The translations under genes were made by a program, and so were the position numbers. Of a stretch of 64,000 bases of DNA, positions 7,985 to 17,594 are shown in pieces. The notes under the pieces are model-generated. The model had not been told where the DNA came from. It saw only the letters and a program-made list of their open reading frames with translations, and searched no databases. Source of the stretch: UBA2862 sp045658005 (GTDB taxonomy: Bacteria; Bacillota; Clostridia; Christensenellales; Aristaeellaceae); NCBI GenBank assembly GCA_045658005.1, contig JAZOUD010000079.1, positions 14,104 through 78,103 of the forward strand, written 5' to 3'. Within the stretch, counting starts at the first letter, position 1. Every line of letters starts with the position of its first letter.

Positions 7985-10900
7985 GTGAAAAAGGCAAGGG
8001 AACAATCCATTCATAAAAGAACGATACGCGCGTTGGTCATCATGGCCATCATGCTGGTCCCGGTCTGCGTCTTCATGGTCCTTGGAGGCATGCGCCTTGC
8101 CAAGGACAGGGAGAGCGCCCAGATCAAGCTGAAGATGGATGCCCTCGCGCAGCTCGTCGACAACGAAAATGAAATGTACAACGCTGCGGTGGAGGCGTTT
8201 GACAAGAACCTGGCCACCCATGTGAATATGATGCGGGTATCGCTGGGCAATCTGATTTCCGAGGACGGTTATGTCGGCCCGCGCACGCTTTCGGATGGAT
8301 TTGTGGTGGAGCTGCGGGGCGACGATGTCATACTGCCCGAGGGCATGCCCGGGGGCTCGCTCAAGCTCACCCGAAGCGGCATTGAACAAAGCCTTGCTTC
8401 AGGTAAGCTGAGAACAGGACGCTTCAAGGTTGAGGAAGCGGCTTCAGACAGCGCTTCCCTGCTTGCAGATGCGCAGGATGCCGCGGAGGATACCGTCGTC
8501 CAATACCAGCCGGGAGAGTATTACCTGTCCTTTGGAAGAATTGCAGACAGCCTGGTCTATGTGAGCATGATTTCCAAATCCATGTTTGACGAGGTGGTCA
8601 ACAGCTATGTCCAAAGAAACTATACTGCCGTTGAGAATGAAAATGGCGGGTTTGGAGGCATAACCCTCGTCGTCAACGAGCAGGACGGCAATGTCGAGCT
8701 CCTGAAGGCATACGGGGACGTCGGCGCCTACGACAGCCTGTCGGATGTTGGGATCACTCCGGACCAGATCCTGAACCGGACGCCTTTGCTGATCGTCAAT
8801 AATACGACCTATAGCTGCAACTATTCGACGATCCAGGGTGCCCGGGACGGCTGGGAGGCCCCGGTCATGATCCAGATGCTTCCGGTTGTGACCATCGGCA
8901 CGCGAAGCCTGGTCCAGTCGGCGATCATCGGTTATGTGATGGTGCTGATCCTCGTGAATATCATCGTATACGTGATGTCCGTCCAGCGCCACGTCAGGGA
9001 TCACGTCATCACCGAGGCGCAGGCGGCCCGCTACACGCCCAAGAGGCTGCGCATAAGAATGACGAATGCCGCCGTGATCGGTACGATCGCGATCTTTGTG
9101 ATCGCCCTGATCGTCCAGGGCGTGGGGCAGCTGTATATCGAGCTGAGGTATGGTCAGGATACCTTGCGCGTGTTTTCAAAGCAGCTGGAGCAGGAGGACC
9201 ATCGTCAGAACGATATCCTGCAGCGCATTCAGGAGGATTGGTACGTCTACTATGGCGAGCACATGGCTTCGCTGTTGACCGCCTGTCCCAGCCTTGCCAC
9301 ATCCGGGATGCTTCAGAACTGGTGCGACATACTGAGCGTGGATTTCATCATGCTTTTCGACGGTCAGGGCAAGGAGACGCTGTGCAGTCGGGATTATGTG
9401 GGCTTTACGCTGGACAGGGGATTGGGCCAGAAGGGGTCGGAATTCCGCCGGTTGCTGTATGGACTGTCGAGCATCGTCCATGAGCCCTCCGTGGATTCGA
9501 CCACGGGCATGGAGCGGCAGATGATCGGTGTAAAGCTGGATCTGCCGAATTCCAGCGGTGGGGAACAGCATGGCGCGCTGATCATGGCGCTGCTGCCGGA
9601 GCAGACCAGGCAGACCGAAAACCTGTTCCACATCAATGAGCAGCTGGCGCAGCTCGAAGCAAAGGGTACGCTATGCTTCAATGCCGACGCGTCCTCCGGG
9701 GTGATTCGCTTTTCCGGCGACGCCAAAATGGCGGGCCAGGCCATTCAGGATTGCGGGCTTTCGGAAAACAGCCTGCGGGACGGCTATATGGATTTTATGA
9801 TCGTGAACGGCGTCAGGCGGTTTATCGTCACGTTGAAGCAGGACAGCTCGGTATTCTATTACGCGCTGGATCTGAAGGTGATGTTTGGACATACCCTGGC
9901 GTATGCGGGTATTACCGCGGTCCTGTTTGCGCTCACGGTTGCGGTTGTGCTGGTGAACGTGTTCAGGGACTATAACGACAAGGTTTACGCCGCCTGGGCG
10001 GTCGTCCGCATGCCGGGAGAGGATTCACAGGCGCTGCTGGATTCGCGGAAGGAAGCGCGCCCGGCGCAAGAAAAGCCCGGCGGCGTGAAATCCCATGAAA
10101 AGCATGTGACGATCAAAAAGCTCGTCGGCAAGCTCGTCGATAAGGTGTCGGACACCACCCAATGGAGGAACCTCACGCCGGAGGACAAGGCCAACCTCAT
10201 GTTCCAGGCGAGCATGCTGGTGCTGCTCGTATCCTGGGCAAGCCTCCTGCTCAGCAAGAACATCGTCTACAGCAAATACGATTCGCTGGCCGGGTTCCTG
10301 CTTCGGGGTGACTGGATGCGGGGCGCCAACCTGTTCGCCTTCTGCAGCATATTCCTGGTCATCGCCTATGCCTACCTGATCAATCTGCTCAGCCGTGGCA
10401 TATTGACGCTGATATCCGGCTTTCTGCTGGGAAAGGGGCAGACCTTCTGTCGGCTGCTGTACAGCTTCGTCAAGTATTTTTCGCTGTTTGTCGTGCTGTA
10501 TCTGATCCTGCACTATCTGGGCTTCCCCATCGGCACGGTGGTGGGTTCTTTGAGCATCGCCTCGCTGGCCCTTTCCCTGGGCGCGAGAGATCTGGCCGCG
10601 GATATCCTGGCGGGCTTATTCATCGTGTTCGAACGCGCCTTCCAGGTGGGCGATATCGTGGAAATCAATGGAAAACAGGGCACTGTACAGGAAATCGGCA
10701 TGCGTTCGACCAAGCTGATCGTTCCGGTCAACAACGTGTTGGTCATCAGCAACCATGAAATCAGGGATATCCTGAACCTGACCCAGGACGTATCGATGTA
10801 TCAGATGGCGTTGAAGGTCAGGCTCTCCCAGTCCCTGACGGACACAGAGGCGGTGCTGAAGCGGGAATTGGCTTCCATACAGAGGGGGAATGAAAGGATC

Positions 10901-11080
10901 ATCTCGCTCAGATATCTCGGCGTGACGGCGCTGGGCGGTGGCCTGGGCGAGGAATCGGCGTCCCTGGTCACGCTGGCTATCGGCGCGTACTGCCGTCAGG
11001 AAGACATAGAAGACATTGAACTCTACCTGAAACGGGAGATCCGGTTGATGTGCGAACGTGAGAATATAAGGATCGGGTAA
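7985..11080 (+). CDS. Large MscS-family mechanosensitive channel with extracellular sensor-like regions
   Basis: I place the start at the GTG at 7985, seven bases after GGAGG; an in-frame TTG 33 bp upstream has no ribosome site. The 1031-residue product has a first membrane helix near residues 14-36 and a large extracytoplasmic region. Helices near 320 and 370 follow, then a second extracytoplasmic region, a helix near 645, and four more helices leading into the MscS pore and beta domain (about 850-1000). The pore and beta part shows SLALSLGARDLAADILAG and VGDIVEINGKQGTVQEIG. The MscS core is typical, but most family members are 280-800 residues, so the sensor-like N-terminal 640 residues are unusual. 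It may gate ions on membrane tension or on an extracellular cue. Confidence 0.85.
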   Translation: MKKAREQSIHKRTIRALVIMAIMLVPVCVFMVLGGMRLAKDRESAQIKLKMDALAQLVDNENEMYNAAVEAFDKNLATHVNMMRVSLGNLISEDGYVGPRTLSDGFVVELRGDDVILPEGMPGGSLKLTRSGIEQSLASGKLRTGRFKVEEAASDSASLLADAQDAAEDTVVQYQPGEYYLSFGRIADSLVYVSMISKSMFDEVVNSYVQRNYTAVENENGGFGGITLVVNEQDGNVELLKAYGDVGAYDSLSDVGITPDQILNRTPLLIVNNTTYSCNYSTIQGARDGWEAPVMIQMLPVVTIGTRSLVQSAIIGYVMVLILVNIIVYVMSVQRHVRDHVITEAQAARYTPKRLRIRMTNAAVIGTIAIFVIALIVQGVGQLYIELRYGQDTLRVFSKQLEQEDHRQNDILQRIQEDWYVYYGEHMASLLTACPSLATSGMLQNWCDILSVDFIMLFDGQGKETLCSRDYVGFTLDRGLGQKGSEFRRLLYGLSSIVHEPSVDSTTGMERQMIGVKLDLPNSSGGEQHGALIMALLPEQTRQTENLFHINEQLAQLEAKGTLCFNADASSGVIRFSGDAKMAGQAIQDCGLSENSLRDGYMDFMIVNGVRRFIVTLKQDSSVFYYALDLKVMFGHTLAYAGITAVLFALTVAVVLVNVFRDYNDKVYAAWAVVRMPGEDSQALLDSRKEARPAQEKPGGVKSHEKHVTIKKLVGKLVDKVSDTTQWRNLTPEDKANLMFQASMLVLLVSWASLLLSKNIVYSKYDSLAGFLLRGDWMRGANLFAFCSIFLVIAYAYLINLLSRGILTLISGFLLGKGQTFCRLLYSFVKYFSLFVVLYLILHYLGFPIGTVVGSLSIASLALSLGARDLAADILAGLFIVFERAFQVGDIVEINGKQGTVQEIGMRSTKLIVPVNNVLVISNHEIRDILNLTQDVSMYQMALKVRLSQSLTDTEAVLKRELASIQRGNERIISLRYLGVTALGGGLGEESASLVTLAIGAYCRQEDIEDIELYLKREIRLMCERENIRIG

Positions 11081-11138
11081 CTGTTCGGCGCTGGGCGCAT
11101 CCGCATCTTCTGTGGCGGCGTCTACGCCGCAACGACCG

Positions 11139-11181
11139 AAAGCCCCGCCGCTCCCGACTTCGACGGGTACGGCGGGGCTTT
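11139..11181. terminator. Bidirectional hairpin between convergent genes
   Basis: Perfect 12-bp arms AAAGCCCCGCCG and CGGCGGGGCTTT with a 19-nt loop lie between the MscS-type gene (plus, ends 11080) and the CmpB-like gene (minus, ends 11192). The position and the A/T flanks suit termination in both directions. Confidence 0.75.
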
Positions 11182-11191
11182 CGCATGGCGC

Positions 11192-12124
11192 TTAGCGCCT
11201 GCCATGCGGGCGTTTGATAAAGCCATGATGCTCAAGGCGTCCCTTTTGTCGGTCGATCTCGGCCTTCAGCTGCTTCACAGCATCGTCGGCGGACGATTCA
11301 TCATAGAGCATGGCGATCAGCGCATCCTGTTTCTCAATCAGGTCAATACGGATCAGACTGGCCGGCTCAAGCCTTTCTGCAACCCTGCTTTTGCGCGCCT
11401 CAAAGCGCTTTTCCGCTTCCCGCTGCATGCGCTCCGCCTCCGCCTTTACGGTGGCGATACGCGCCTGCACGCGCTCGGTCCTATACACCACCTCGGGATA
11501 GGCGTCGGCGAAGCGGCTGTAGAAGTAAGACCTGTTGGTCAACAGCTGGCGCACTTCCCTGCTGATGTCCTCGGTATTGTCCGCCTGGCTGCTGTCCACG
11601 CCGGTCTTTACCAGCTTCAGCACGAACCAGGAGATCACGAAATCCGCGGCGAGTATCGCCAGCAAAACCGCCGCGATGACCTTCCGGGTGTTCAACGGGA
11701 TGCGGTCCAGGGCAGGGAAGAGGACGGGATTGACGATGTGAATGATCGCCACGCCAGCCAGGCCGAACAGTGCCAGGTTGCCGATCCAGACCCGCCCGTT
11801 CAGGTTCATAGGCTTTTGACTGTAATCCCACCATCGGGCGTGGAAGATCTTTTCGAGCACATAGCTGGTCAGGTATTCCACGACGCCGCAGATCAAGAGG
11901 GACAGGGCGAAGGTCGCCACGACGCCGGATTCAACGCTGGCCAGATTGCCCACGACGACGGTGATCAGCACCACCCCAAACCCGTAAATGGGAAGTATCG
12001 GCCCCGTCAGGAACCCGCGGTTGATAAAGCGGTGGTATTGGCGGTATTTGAGTATGACCTCCATGCACCAGCCCGCAAAACCAAAGATAAAGAATTGCAG
12101 GACGATATTGATCCAGTAAGACAT
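11192..12124 (-). CDS. CmpB-like (putative ABC-transporter type IV family) membrane protein
   Basis: The start is the ATG at 12124, preceded by AAAGGAG; the frame stays open 63 bp further but without a site. The 310-residue protein has about five membrane helices in its first 190 residues, with the family pattern FGFAGWCMEV, then NRGFLTGPILPIYGFG, and RWWDYS before helix four. The last 110 residues are charged and helical, probably a coiled coil. This matches the Pfam family called putative ABC-transporter type IV, common in Firmicutes and of unknown function; a real transport role is unproven. It is convergent with the MscS-type gene and monocistronic. Confidence 0.75.
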   Translation of the reverse strand: MSYWINIVLQFFIFGFAGWCMEVILKYRQYHRFINRGFLTGPILPIYGFGVVLITVVVGNLASVESGVVATFALSLLICGVVEYLTSYVLEKIFHARWWDYSQKPMNLNGRVWIGNLALFGLAGVAIIHIVNPVLFPALDRIPLNTRKVIAAVLLAILAADFVISWFVLKLVKTGVDSSQADNTEDISREVRQLLTNRSYFYSRFADAYPEVVYRTERVQARIATVKAEAERMQREAEKRFEARKSRVAERLEPASLIRIDLIEKQDALIAMLYDESSADDAVKQLKAEIDRQKGRLEHHGFIKRPHGRR

Positions 12125-12512
12125 ACTTCCATCTCCTTTCAACGATCGGGCCCTGGACAGCGCAGTCATTTCATCATAATAACACATTTTTCCGTAAGAA
12201 TGCTTATAAAACTGATAAAATAGGCATAAAACTCAAATATATAACACAAATCACATATTGGTTTTGATTCGAAATCTGTTATAATATAATAGAAGACATA
12301 AGTGGACAGCGCATGACTTCCTGGATTTCTAAGTTTTCACCTGTCGGCGCCTGCGCGCGTCGTGACGGTGATACTGCGCCGAAAACGAAGAAATGAGGAG
12401 CCCCGCAAATTGCGGGAAGATATGCTCACGGGGCTTCTGACAGTTTTGATCATACAGCCGGGAACAACGAGGCTGATGAAATATACACAAATCAGAAAGG
12501 AAGCTGTTAACA
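12125..12512. other. Divergent intergenic region with promoter and structured leader
   Basis: This gap holds the promoter pair for the gene at 12513: TTGGTT at 12258-12263 and TATAAT at 12280-12285, 16 bp apart. About 110 bp of transcribed leader follow, containing a hairpin (AGCCCCG at 12399, CGGGGCT to 12435) with a smaller nested stem. The leader could regulate translation, but I recognise no known riboswitch. I see nothing else in it. Confidence 0.5.
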
Positions 12513-12995
12513 ATGGCAAGAACATGGGACGAGAGATTGGCAAGCCTCAGCGTTAAGCTGGACGAGCTGAGCAAGAAGGCGGCGGAGGCCTCGGAGGAGG
12601 CGAAGATCTATCGCGAGCAGCGCACCGAAGTGATCCAGGACCGCATCAACACCGCCAAGGGCAACGTCGCCGCAATGCAGGAGAACGCCCGCATGGCAGA
12701 GGAGGAGCGCGAGAGCAAGTTCCGCAGCGCGATGCTCAAGGCCCGCATGACCGTGAAGGCCAAGCATGAGGACCACATGGACGCCCGCGACAAGAAGCGC
12801 CTTGAGCGGTTCATCGACGAGGAGATCAATTACATTCTCGATTGCTACGACGCCGCCGCTTTCCTGATTGCGGATGCGGAGCTGTCGATCTATGAGGTGG
12901 CCGTCGCCCTGAAGACGTATGAGGAGCGCTTCGGCGGCGCGCCGGAGACCGTCGAGACGGCTCAGCCCGCTCAGACTGCCGAAGCAGAGAAATAA
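12513..12995 (+). CDS. Small coiled-coil protein of unknown function
   Basis: A 160-residue, highly charged protein. Residues 1-95 read as a long coiled coil (MARTWDERLASL start, then many A/E/K heptads). A short Cys-containing helical segment, NYILDCYDAAAFLIADAEL, follows near 110-125, and the tail is Ala/Pro/Glu-rich. There is no signal peptide or membrane helix. It has an AGGA-type site and its own promoter with a structured leader. It resembles small alpha-helical hypothetical proteins of gut Clostridia. I do not assign a function; a structural or scaffold role is plausible from shape alone. Confidence 0.7.
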   Translation: MARTWDERLASLSVKLDELSKKAAEASEEAKIYREQRTEVIQDRINTAKGNVAAMQENARMAEEERESKFRSAMLKARMTVKAKHEDHMDARDKKRLERFIDEEINYILDCYDAAAFLIADAELSIYEVAVALKTYEERFGGAPETVETAQPAQTAEAEK

Positions 12996-13007
12996 GCTCA
13001 CATCGAA

Positions 13008-13117
13008 GGACTGTCTCAAGACGATCATGGGGCGAGAAGGCGCTTTCTGCCGCTGTCTGCGCCGAGCAAGCGCCGCCGCGTTCGCCTTCACAGTGCACGC
13101 GTTTTGGGACAGCCTCC
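13008..13117. repeat. Imperfect inverted-repeat element of the GGACTGTC type
   Basis: The left arm GGACTGTCTCAAGACG and the right arm CGTTTTGGGACAGCC (13100-13114) pair imperfectly around about 80 bp of GC-rich sequence. Similar GGGACTGTCCC-ended repeats are common in Clostridia intergenic DNA. The element lies just after the coiled-coil gene and could also act as a terminator. Confidence 0.45.
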
Positions 13118-13138
13118 CGTAAGGGGCAATGTCATCAG

Positions 13139-13309
13139 CTTAAGGAACTACCGCACAATACGGCGGCACATCTGGCGGTGCCTTTTCAACCAGTCATCTC
13201 TTGCAGATTTTTTGATATACCGCCAGTAAACCTTCAAAATCTGCAAGAGCGCCTGACGAAAAATTCACTCGCCAGCTGACCACCTTAATTGCGCGGTATT
13301 TCCTTAAGG
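13139..13309. mobile_element. MITE-like element with 21-22 bp terminal inverted repeats
   Basis: The ends CTTAAGGAACTACCGCACAAT (left) and ATTGCGCGGTATTTCCTTAAGG (right) pair at about 19 of 21 positions. Inside, TCTTGCAGATTTT and AAAATCTGCAAGA form a second long hairpin, and there is no ORF. A 20-bp piece matching the left end recurs at 22134-22153. This is the pattern of a non-autonomous miniature element. Together with the repeat at 13008 it fills most of the 505-bp gene-free stretch 12996-13500; the remaining 190 bp to 13500 hold nothing I can name except the ribosome site of the next gene. Confidence 0.6.
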
Positions 13310-13500
13310 ATTCACTTCACGGCAATCTCAACCACGTTTGACGGCTGGGCGATTGATAGAGGCCGCTGCGGAGGCGATAATTCGCGTTGTGAACGCCATA
13401 AAACTTCTTCTTAAGCTGACGACATTGCCCTGCGGAAGGTTTTGCGTATGCGCGATGTGTTCCCATCGGCGCATGCAGCTATCGACAGGGAGGGATAAGT

Positions 13501-14049
13501 ATGCTCTTTCAAGAACTGGGAAAGCTGAAGCGGTCGTCGATCATGACGTCGATCATACTGATGGCGGTGGGGATATTGATGATCATCTGCCCGAAGCAGT
13601 ATGTGAACGCGCTGGTGGCCACACTGGGCTACGGGGCGCTGGTCTTCGCGGTGGTCATGATACTGGACTTTATATCGGGTAAGAAGGCGCTGATGAACTA
13701 TATCTACTTCACCGGGGCGCTGATACTGGCGCTGCTGGGCATCGCCATCGTGGCCTTTGAGATGGACACCGTGCGGGTGATCGGGCTGATCTTCGGGGTG
13801 GTGCTGGTGGGAGACGGCATCGTGGGAATCGTCAACGCCTGGATGTACGCGAGGCGGGCCGGCCGGTCGGGCTGGTGGGTGCTGATCGTGTTGAACGCGC
13901 TGATGATACTGTGCGGGCTGATCGTGCTGGTGAATCCGTGGTGGAACGAGCCCACAATGCTGTTTGACGTGATCGGGGGCATGCTGCTGTTCTCGTCGGT
14001 CGTGAGCATCACACGGCTGTTCTACCTGTGGCCGATCAGGGAAGTGTAA
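13501..14049 (+). CDS. HdeD/DUF308-like membrane protein
   Basis: A 182-residue protein with six predicted membrane helices in three hairpin pairs, as in the HdeD/DUF308 family (acid-resistance membrane protein in E. coli, otherwise unknown). Family-like blocks are the GILMIICP segment in helix one, the GLIFGVVLVGDGIVGIVNA segment in the middle and NALMILCGLIVL near residue 140. An AGGGAGGG site precedes the ATG. It lies 14 bp before the UbiB-like kinase gene, so the two are probably co-transcribed. Confidence 0.75.
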   Translation: MLFQELGKLKRSSIMTSIILMAVGILMIICPKQYVNALVATLGYGALVFAVVMILDFISGKKALMNYIYFTGALILALLGIAIVAFEMDTVRVIGLIFGVVLVGDGIVGIVNAWMYARRAGRSGWWVLIVLNALMILCGLIVLVNPWWNEPTMLFDVIGGMLLFSSVVSITRLFYLWPIREV

Positions 14050-14063
14050 GGAGGGCGTAAGCG

Positions 14064-16187
14064 ATGGAGAACAACAGGGACAGGGAAATGAACGGCGCGC
14101 CGCTGGAGGACGCGCTGGAAAACGTGCTTGAGGAACAGGCAGTTCAGCCGGACGAAGCGACCCTGGATGGGGCGGAATCGGGCAAGCCGGATGAGATAAT
14201 AGATACGCTGGACGTCGAAGCGTCGCAGGAAGCGGAATCGGCAGAGGAAGCTGATGCCGTCGAGCCGGCGGTGAGCGAGGTAGAGGCACTCAGGGCAGAG
14301 CTGGCCCGGGCGGAGCAGGCTTTGCGGGAAGCCCGGGCAGAGGTAGAGACGGGCAAAAAGCGGGCGTTCGCGACGCCGAAGGAAATCGCGGAGGCAAAAA
14401 AGACGCTGGCGAACCAGAGGAAGCAGATCAAAGAGGCCGAGCGACGGGAAAAGCGTCAGAAGCGCCAGATAGCGGCGGCGAAGAACAAGGATGAGCTTGC
14501 TCAGGAGCTGGAGCGCCGCCTTGCGGCGCTCCAGCACACGAAGGCGGAGATGGGCGAAAAGCTTAAGGGCATGCTGTCGAGCGAGCTGAAGGCGATGGAG
14601 AAGTACAAAAAGACCCGCGCCGCCGAGATCATGGCCGTGTTCGCCAAGCATAATTTCTATGCCAACGGCTTTACGCCCGTGGAACTGCGCACGACCCTGG
14701 AGGACCTGGGGCCGACCTATGTGAAGATCGGTCAGATCATGTCCAGCCGTGTGGACATGCTGCCGGAGAGCTACTGCAAGGAGCTGGAGAAGCTGCGGCA
14801 GAACGTGAAGGAGCTGGACCCGGAGATCGCCCGCGCGGTGATCGAGCAGGAGACGGGGAAGAAGATCGACGAGATCTTCCTGGAATTCCGCGACAAGCCG
14901 CTGGGCTCAGCCTCCATCGGTCAGGCGCACTACGCGGTGCTGAAGGACGGCACGAAGGTGGTCACGAAGGTTCAGCGGCCGCTGATTGCCGAGATGATGC
15001 GGGAGGATTTCGTGCTGCTGAAGAAGCTGGCGGGCATGGTGAATGTCGTCAACGAGGCGGATTCGGACGGCGAGCAAATGATCGACCTGCTGTCGGTGAT
15101 CGAAGAGCTGGAAAAGGTGGAGGACGAGGAGTTGGACTTCCGCGTGGAGGCGGAGAACACCAAGTTCTTCAAGGAGAACTGCATCGACGACGAGGAGAAG
15201 ATCACCTGCCCGACGGTGATCGACGAGCTGACGACGGAGCGACTGTTCACGATGACGTTTGTGGACGGCTATTCCATCGCCAAGCGGGACCGGCTGATCG
15301 AGGAGGGGTATGACCCGGAGCAGATCGGCTCGGTGATCCTGGACAACTACATCCACCAGGTGCTGGACGTGGGCACGTTCCATGGCGACCCGCACCAGGG
15401 CAACATCATGATCAGCCACGGCAAGCCGGTTTGGATCGACTTCGGCATGATCGGGCGGATCACGGACCAGGACGTGAATATCATCCAGTCGCTGATCATG
15501 TCGCTGATCGAGCGGGACCTGGACGCGCTGGTGAACGCGATCATGTCCATGGGCGCGACGTCGCCGAAGACCGACCGCAACAAACTGATCCAGGACGCGG
15601 ACATGATGTTCGACAAGTACATGAACGTGACGAATCTGGACGAGCTGGACCTGGCGTCGCTGCTGACGGAGATCACGGACCTGGCGTCGAAGCACCACAT
15701 CTCGCTGCCGGGGAAGTATACGATGCTGGTGCGGTCCATCGCGACGATCGAGGGCGTGATCGAGCAGCTGTGCCCGGAGCTGAACCTGTTCCAGCAGATC
15801 ACGGACAGGATCATGGAGCGGATGCGCAAGAGCTTCAACATCGAGCAGGAGCTGATCTCGGCGGGCAAGGACGTGCTGGAGCTGGGCAAGAAGGTGCAGA
15901 AGATGCCAGGCCTGGCCTACGACGCGCTGAACAACGCGGTGAAGGGGCGCCTGAAGCTGAACTTCGAGCTGACGGGCTACGAGGAGATATTAAAGAGCCT
16001 GGGGGACACGGCGAAGAGCATCGTGCTGGCGCTGTTTGCGTGCGTGCTGTTCATAGGCTCGGCGATACTATCGACGGCGGACATCAATCCCAAGACGCCG
16101 GACGGGCAGCCCCTTGTGGCGGCGGCAGGCCTTGTATTCTCCGTCGCGCTGGCGATCTACACCGTGAAGCGCATGTCAAAGAAATAG
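14064..16187 (+). CDS. UbiB/ABC1-type atypical kinase with N-terminal coiled coil
   Basis: The 707-residue protein has an acidic, coiled-coil N-terminal extension (about 1-185). The ABC1/UbiB kinase-like domain (about 200-560) shows the family KxGQ motif (YVKIGQIMSSR at 219-229), SIGQAHYA, VVTKVQRP, GDPHQGNIM and the metal-binding WIDFGMIGR. Two membrane helices lie at the C-terminus (about 650-700). UbiB relatives bind and slowly hydrolyse ATP and act in isoprenoid lipid handling; in anaerobic Clostridia that lack ubiquinone the role is unknown. The downstream-facing membrane anchor is typical, while the 185-residue acidic extension is longer than in most relatives. It is co-directional with the HdeD-like gene. 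Confidence 0.88.
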   Translation: MENNRDREMNGAPLEDALENVLEEQAVQPDEATLDGAESGKPDEIIDTLDVEASQEAESAEEADAVEPAVSEVEALRAELARAEQALREARAEVETGKKRAFATPKEIAEAKKTLANQRKQIKEAERREKRQKRQIAAAKNKDELAQELERRLAALQHTKAEMGEKLKGMLSSELKAMEKYKKTRAAEIMAVFAKHNFYANGFTPVELRTTLEDLGPTYVKIGQIMSSRVDMLPESYCKELEKLRQNVKELDPEIARAVIEQETGKKIDEIFLEFRDKPLGSASIGQAHYAVLKDGTKVVTKVQRPLIAEMMREDFVLLKKLAGMVNVVNEADSDGEQMIDLLSVIEELEKVEDEELDFRVEAENTKFFKENCIDDEEKITCPTVIDELTTERLFTMTFVDGYSIAKRDRLIEEGYDPEQIGSVILDNYIHQVLDVGTFHGDPHQGNIMISHGKPVWIDFGMIGRITDQDVNIIQSLIMSLIERDLDALVNAIMSMGATSPKTDRNKLIQDADMMFDKYMNVTNLDELDLASLLTEITDLASKHHISLPGKYTMLVRSIATIEGVIEQLCPELNLFQQITDRIMERMRKSFNIEQELISAGKDVLELGKKVQKMPGLAYDALNNAVKGRLKLNFELTGYEEILKSLGDTAKSIVLALFACVLFIGSAILSTADINPKTPDGQPLVAAAGLVFSVALAIYTVKRMSKK

Positions 16188-16370
16188 AAACGTCATTCTG
16201 GGGGGGCGGAGCTATCCGTCGCCTCCCTGGCCGTTATGCGCACGATGGGCCGCGTGCTGCGAAAAAACGGATGGACCCCTTCGCTCGCAGGCTTGTGAGA
16301 ACAGCCACCGGCGGGTTTCGGAGCGCCTGCGTGCGGTGGATTCGCTGACCTTTTGACGGGGGATGGGGCA

Positions 16371-17393
16371 ATGGGCATTTTCTCCGAAATATCGAAAATC
16401 GAGAAGCTGCGTGATGCCAGGATGGAAGCGGGCAGGTCGGGCGAGGCCCAGCCCGGAGGCGTCAAGCCCTGGGTTCGAGGCGGATTTTGGCTGATCTGTG
16501 GTCTGGCGGCATGCAGTCTGGTTCTGCTCAGGCTGTTCAGCAACGGCAGTATGCCACCCAACTGGGCGTTCAGCGTGGGCGTGGAGTCCTTCAGCATCAT
16601 GGTCAGCGCGATCATCTATTATTCCTACATGCAGGACCCCGACAGCTCTGAGGCCCACACGGCGCTCTTTGCCCAGCTGCTGGTGGCCGATACGGTGGGC
16701 CTGTTTTTGGATGAGGTTGCCTGGCTGGTGCAGGGGCGGGCGGGCCTTGCGGCGGTGAATGTCATCGCCAACGCGCTGCTCTTTCTGGACAACTGCTTCA
16801 TCGTGATCCTGTTCTGGAGATACGGGGCTTTTATGCTGAAGATCCCGGAAAAGACGGCGCACACGGTGAACCGCATACTGTCCTGACTGTCCATACTGAT
16901 CGAAGCGGTGCTGCTGTCAGTCCTGCTGGCGCTGCTGATCGCGGACGTGTCCGACAAGGGGGTGCCTGCCGCGCTGATGATGATGTCTGCGAAGGTACTC
17001 ATCCACTATCGCGCCTGCCAGGGCGGCACGCCGGCCCGGATCATGGAGGATGTCAATAAAGAGCTGTGCGACAAGAATGAATCCGGCATGTTTGTGACGG
17101 TGTGGATGGGCATACTGGATATCCGTGACGGCGCGATGACCTGCGTCAACGCCGGTCACGAATATCCGCTCGTAAAGCGTGCCGGCGGCGCGCCGCAGAT
17201 GTACGGCAGCTATCAGTGGTCCATGGAGGATTACCGCAAGCAGCTCAGGCAGTATCGGGAACAGAACGCCGAAGGCAGCCAGGAGGCCTGGGACGAGCTG
17301 GAAAAGTCGGTCGTGTCCCGGGTGGCGGACGACGTGAAGGTGAGCATCCTGGGCCGGACGGTGGAAATGACCATCGAGAAGCGGATGGCGTGA
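16371..17393 (+). pseudogene. SpoIIE-type PP2C phosphatase remnant with internal stop and deletion
   Basis: The start is the ATG at 16371 after GGGGGATGGGG. The first 170 residues encode several membrane helices and stop at TGA 16884-16886. The same frame resumes at once and runs to 17393. It enters a SpoIIE/RsbU phosphatase domain abruptly in its middle, at LLIADVSDKGVPAALMMMSAK; the metal-binding GGDFYD region that should come before is absent. After NAGHEYPLVKR the text again departs from the family. Reading TGA as an amino acid would not restore the missing catalytic part. This looks like a decayed gene with at least two internal losses. It precedes a strong hairpin. Confidence 0.75.
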
Positions 17394-17421
17394 AGGGACG
17401 CGTGCAGTTATTGGCATAGTA

Positions 17422-17462
17422 ATTCCCCCTGTCGAACCGTGATGCGGTTCGACAGGGGGAAT
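17422..17462. terminator. Perfect 18-bp palindromic hairpin
   Basis: ATTCCCCCTGTCGAACCG and its exact complement flank a 5-nt TGATG loop. It lies after the phosphatase remnant and before the convergent SH3-like gene, so it probably terminates both. There is no long T-run. Confidence 0.7.
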
Positions 17463-17594
17463 ATCGTTAGCTTGTTCAATAACCGGGATGGCCCGGAAGC
17501 GTCAATTTCCACCAGGCGTCGGGCCGGAGCTTTGCGGATTCAGCTCCGACAGGGCGCCGCCTTCAGGCAGTGCGGTCCATCAAACCCCGGACTA

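Noticed and set aside
13338..13682. Plus-strand ORF overlapping the start of the HdeD-like gene
   Set aside because: It has no ribosome site or family likeness, and the HdeD-like frame has an AGGGAGGG site and membrane helices.
16884..16886. TGA read as an amino acid (alternative code) in the phosphatase gene
   Set aside because: Other genes here end in TGA at expected places, and reading through would still lack the catalytic front of the domain.
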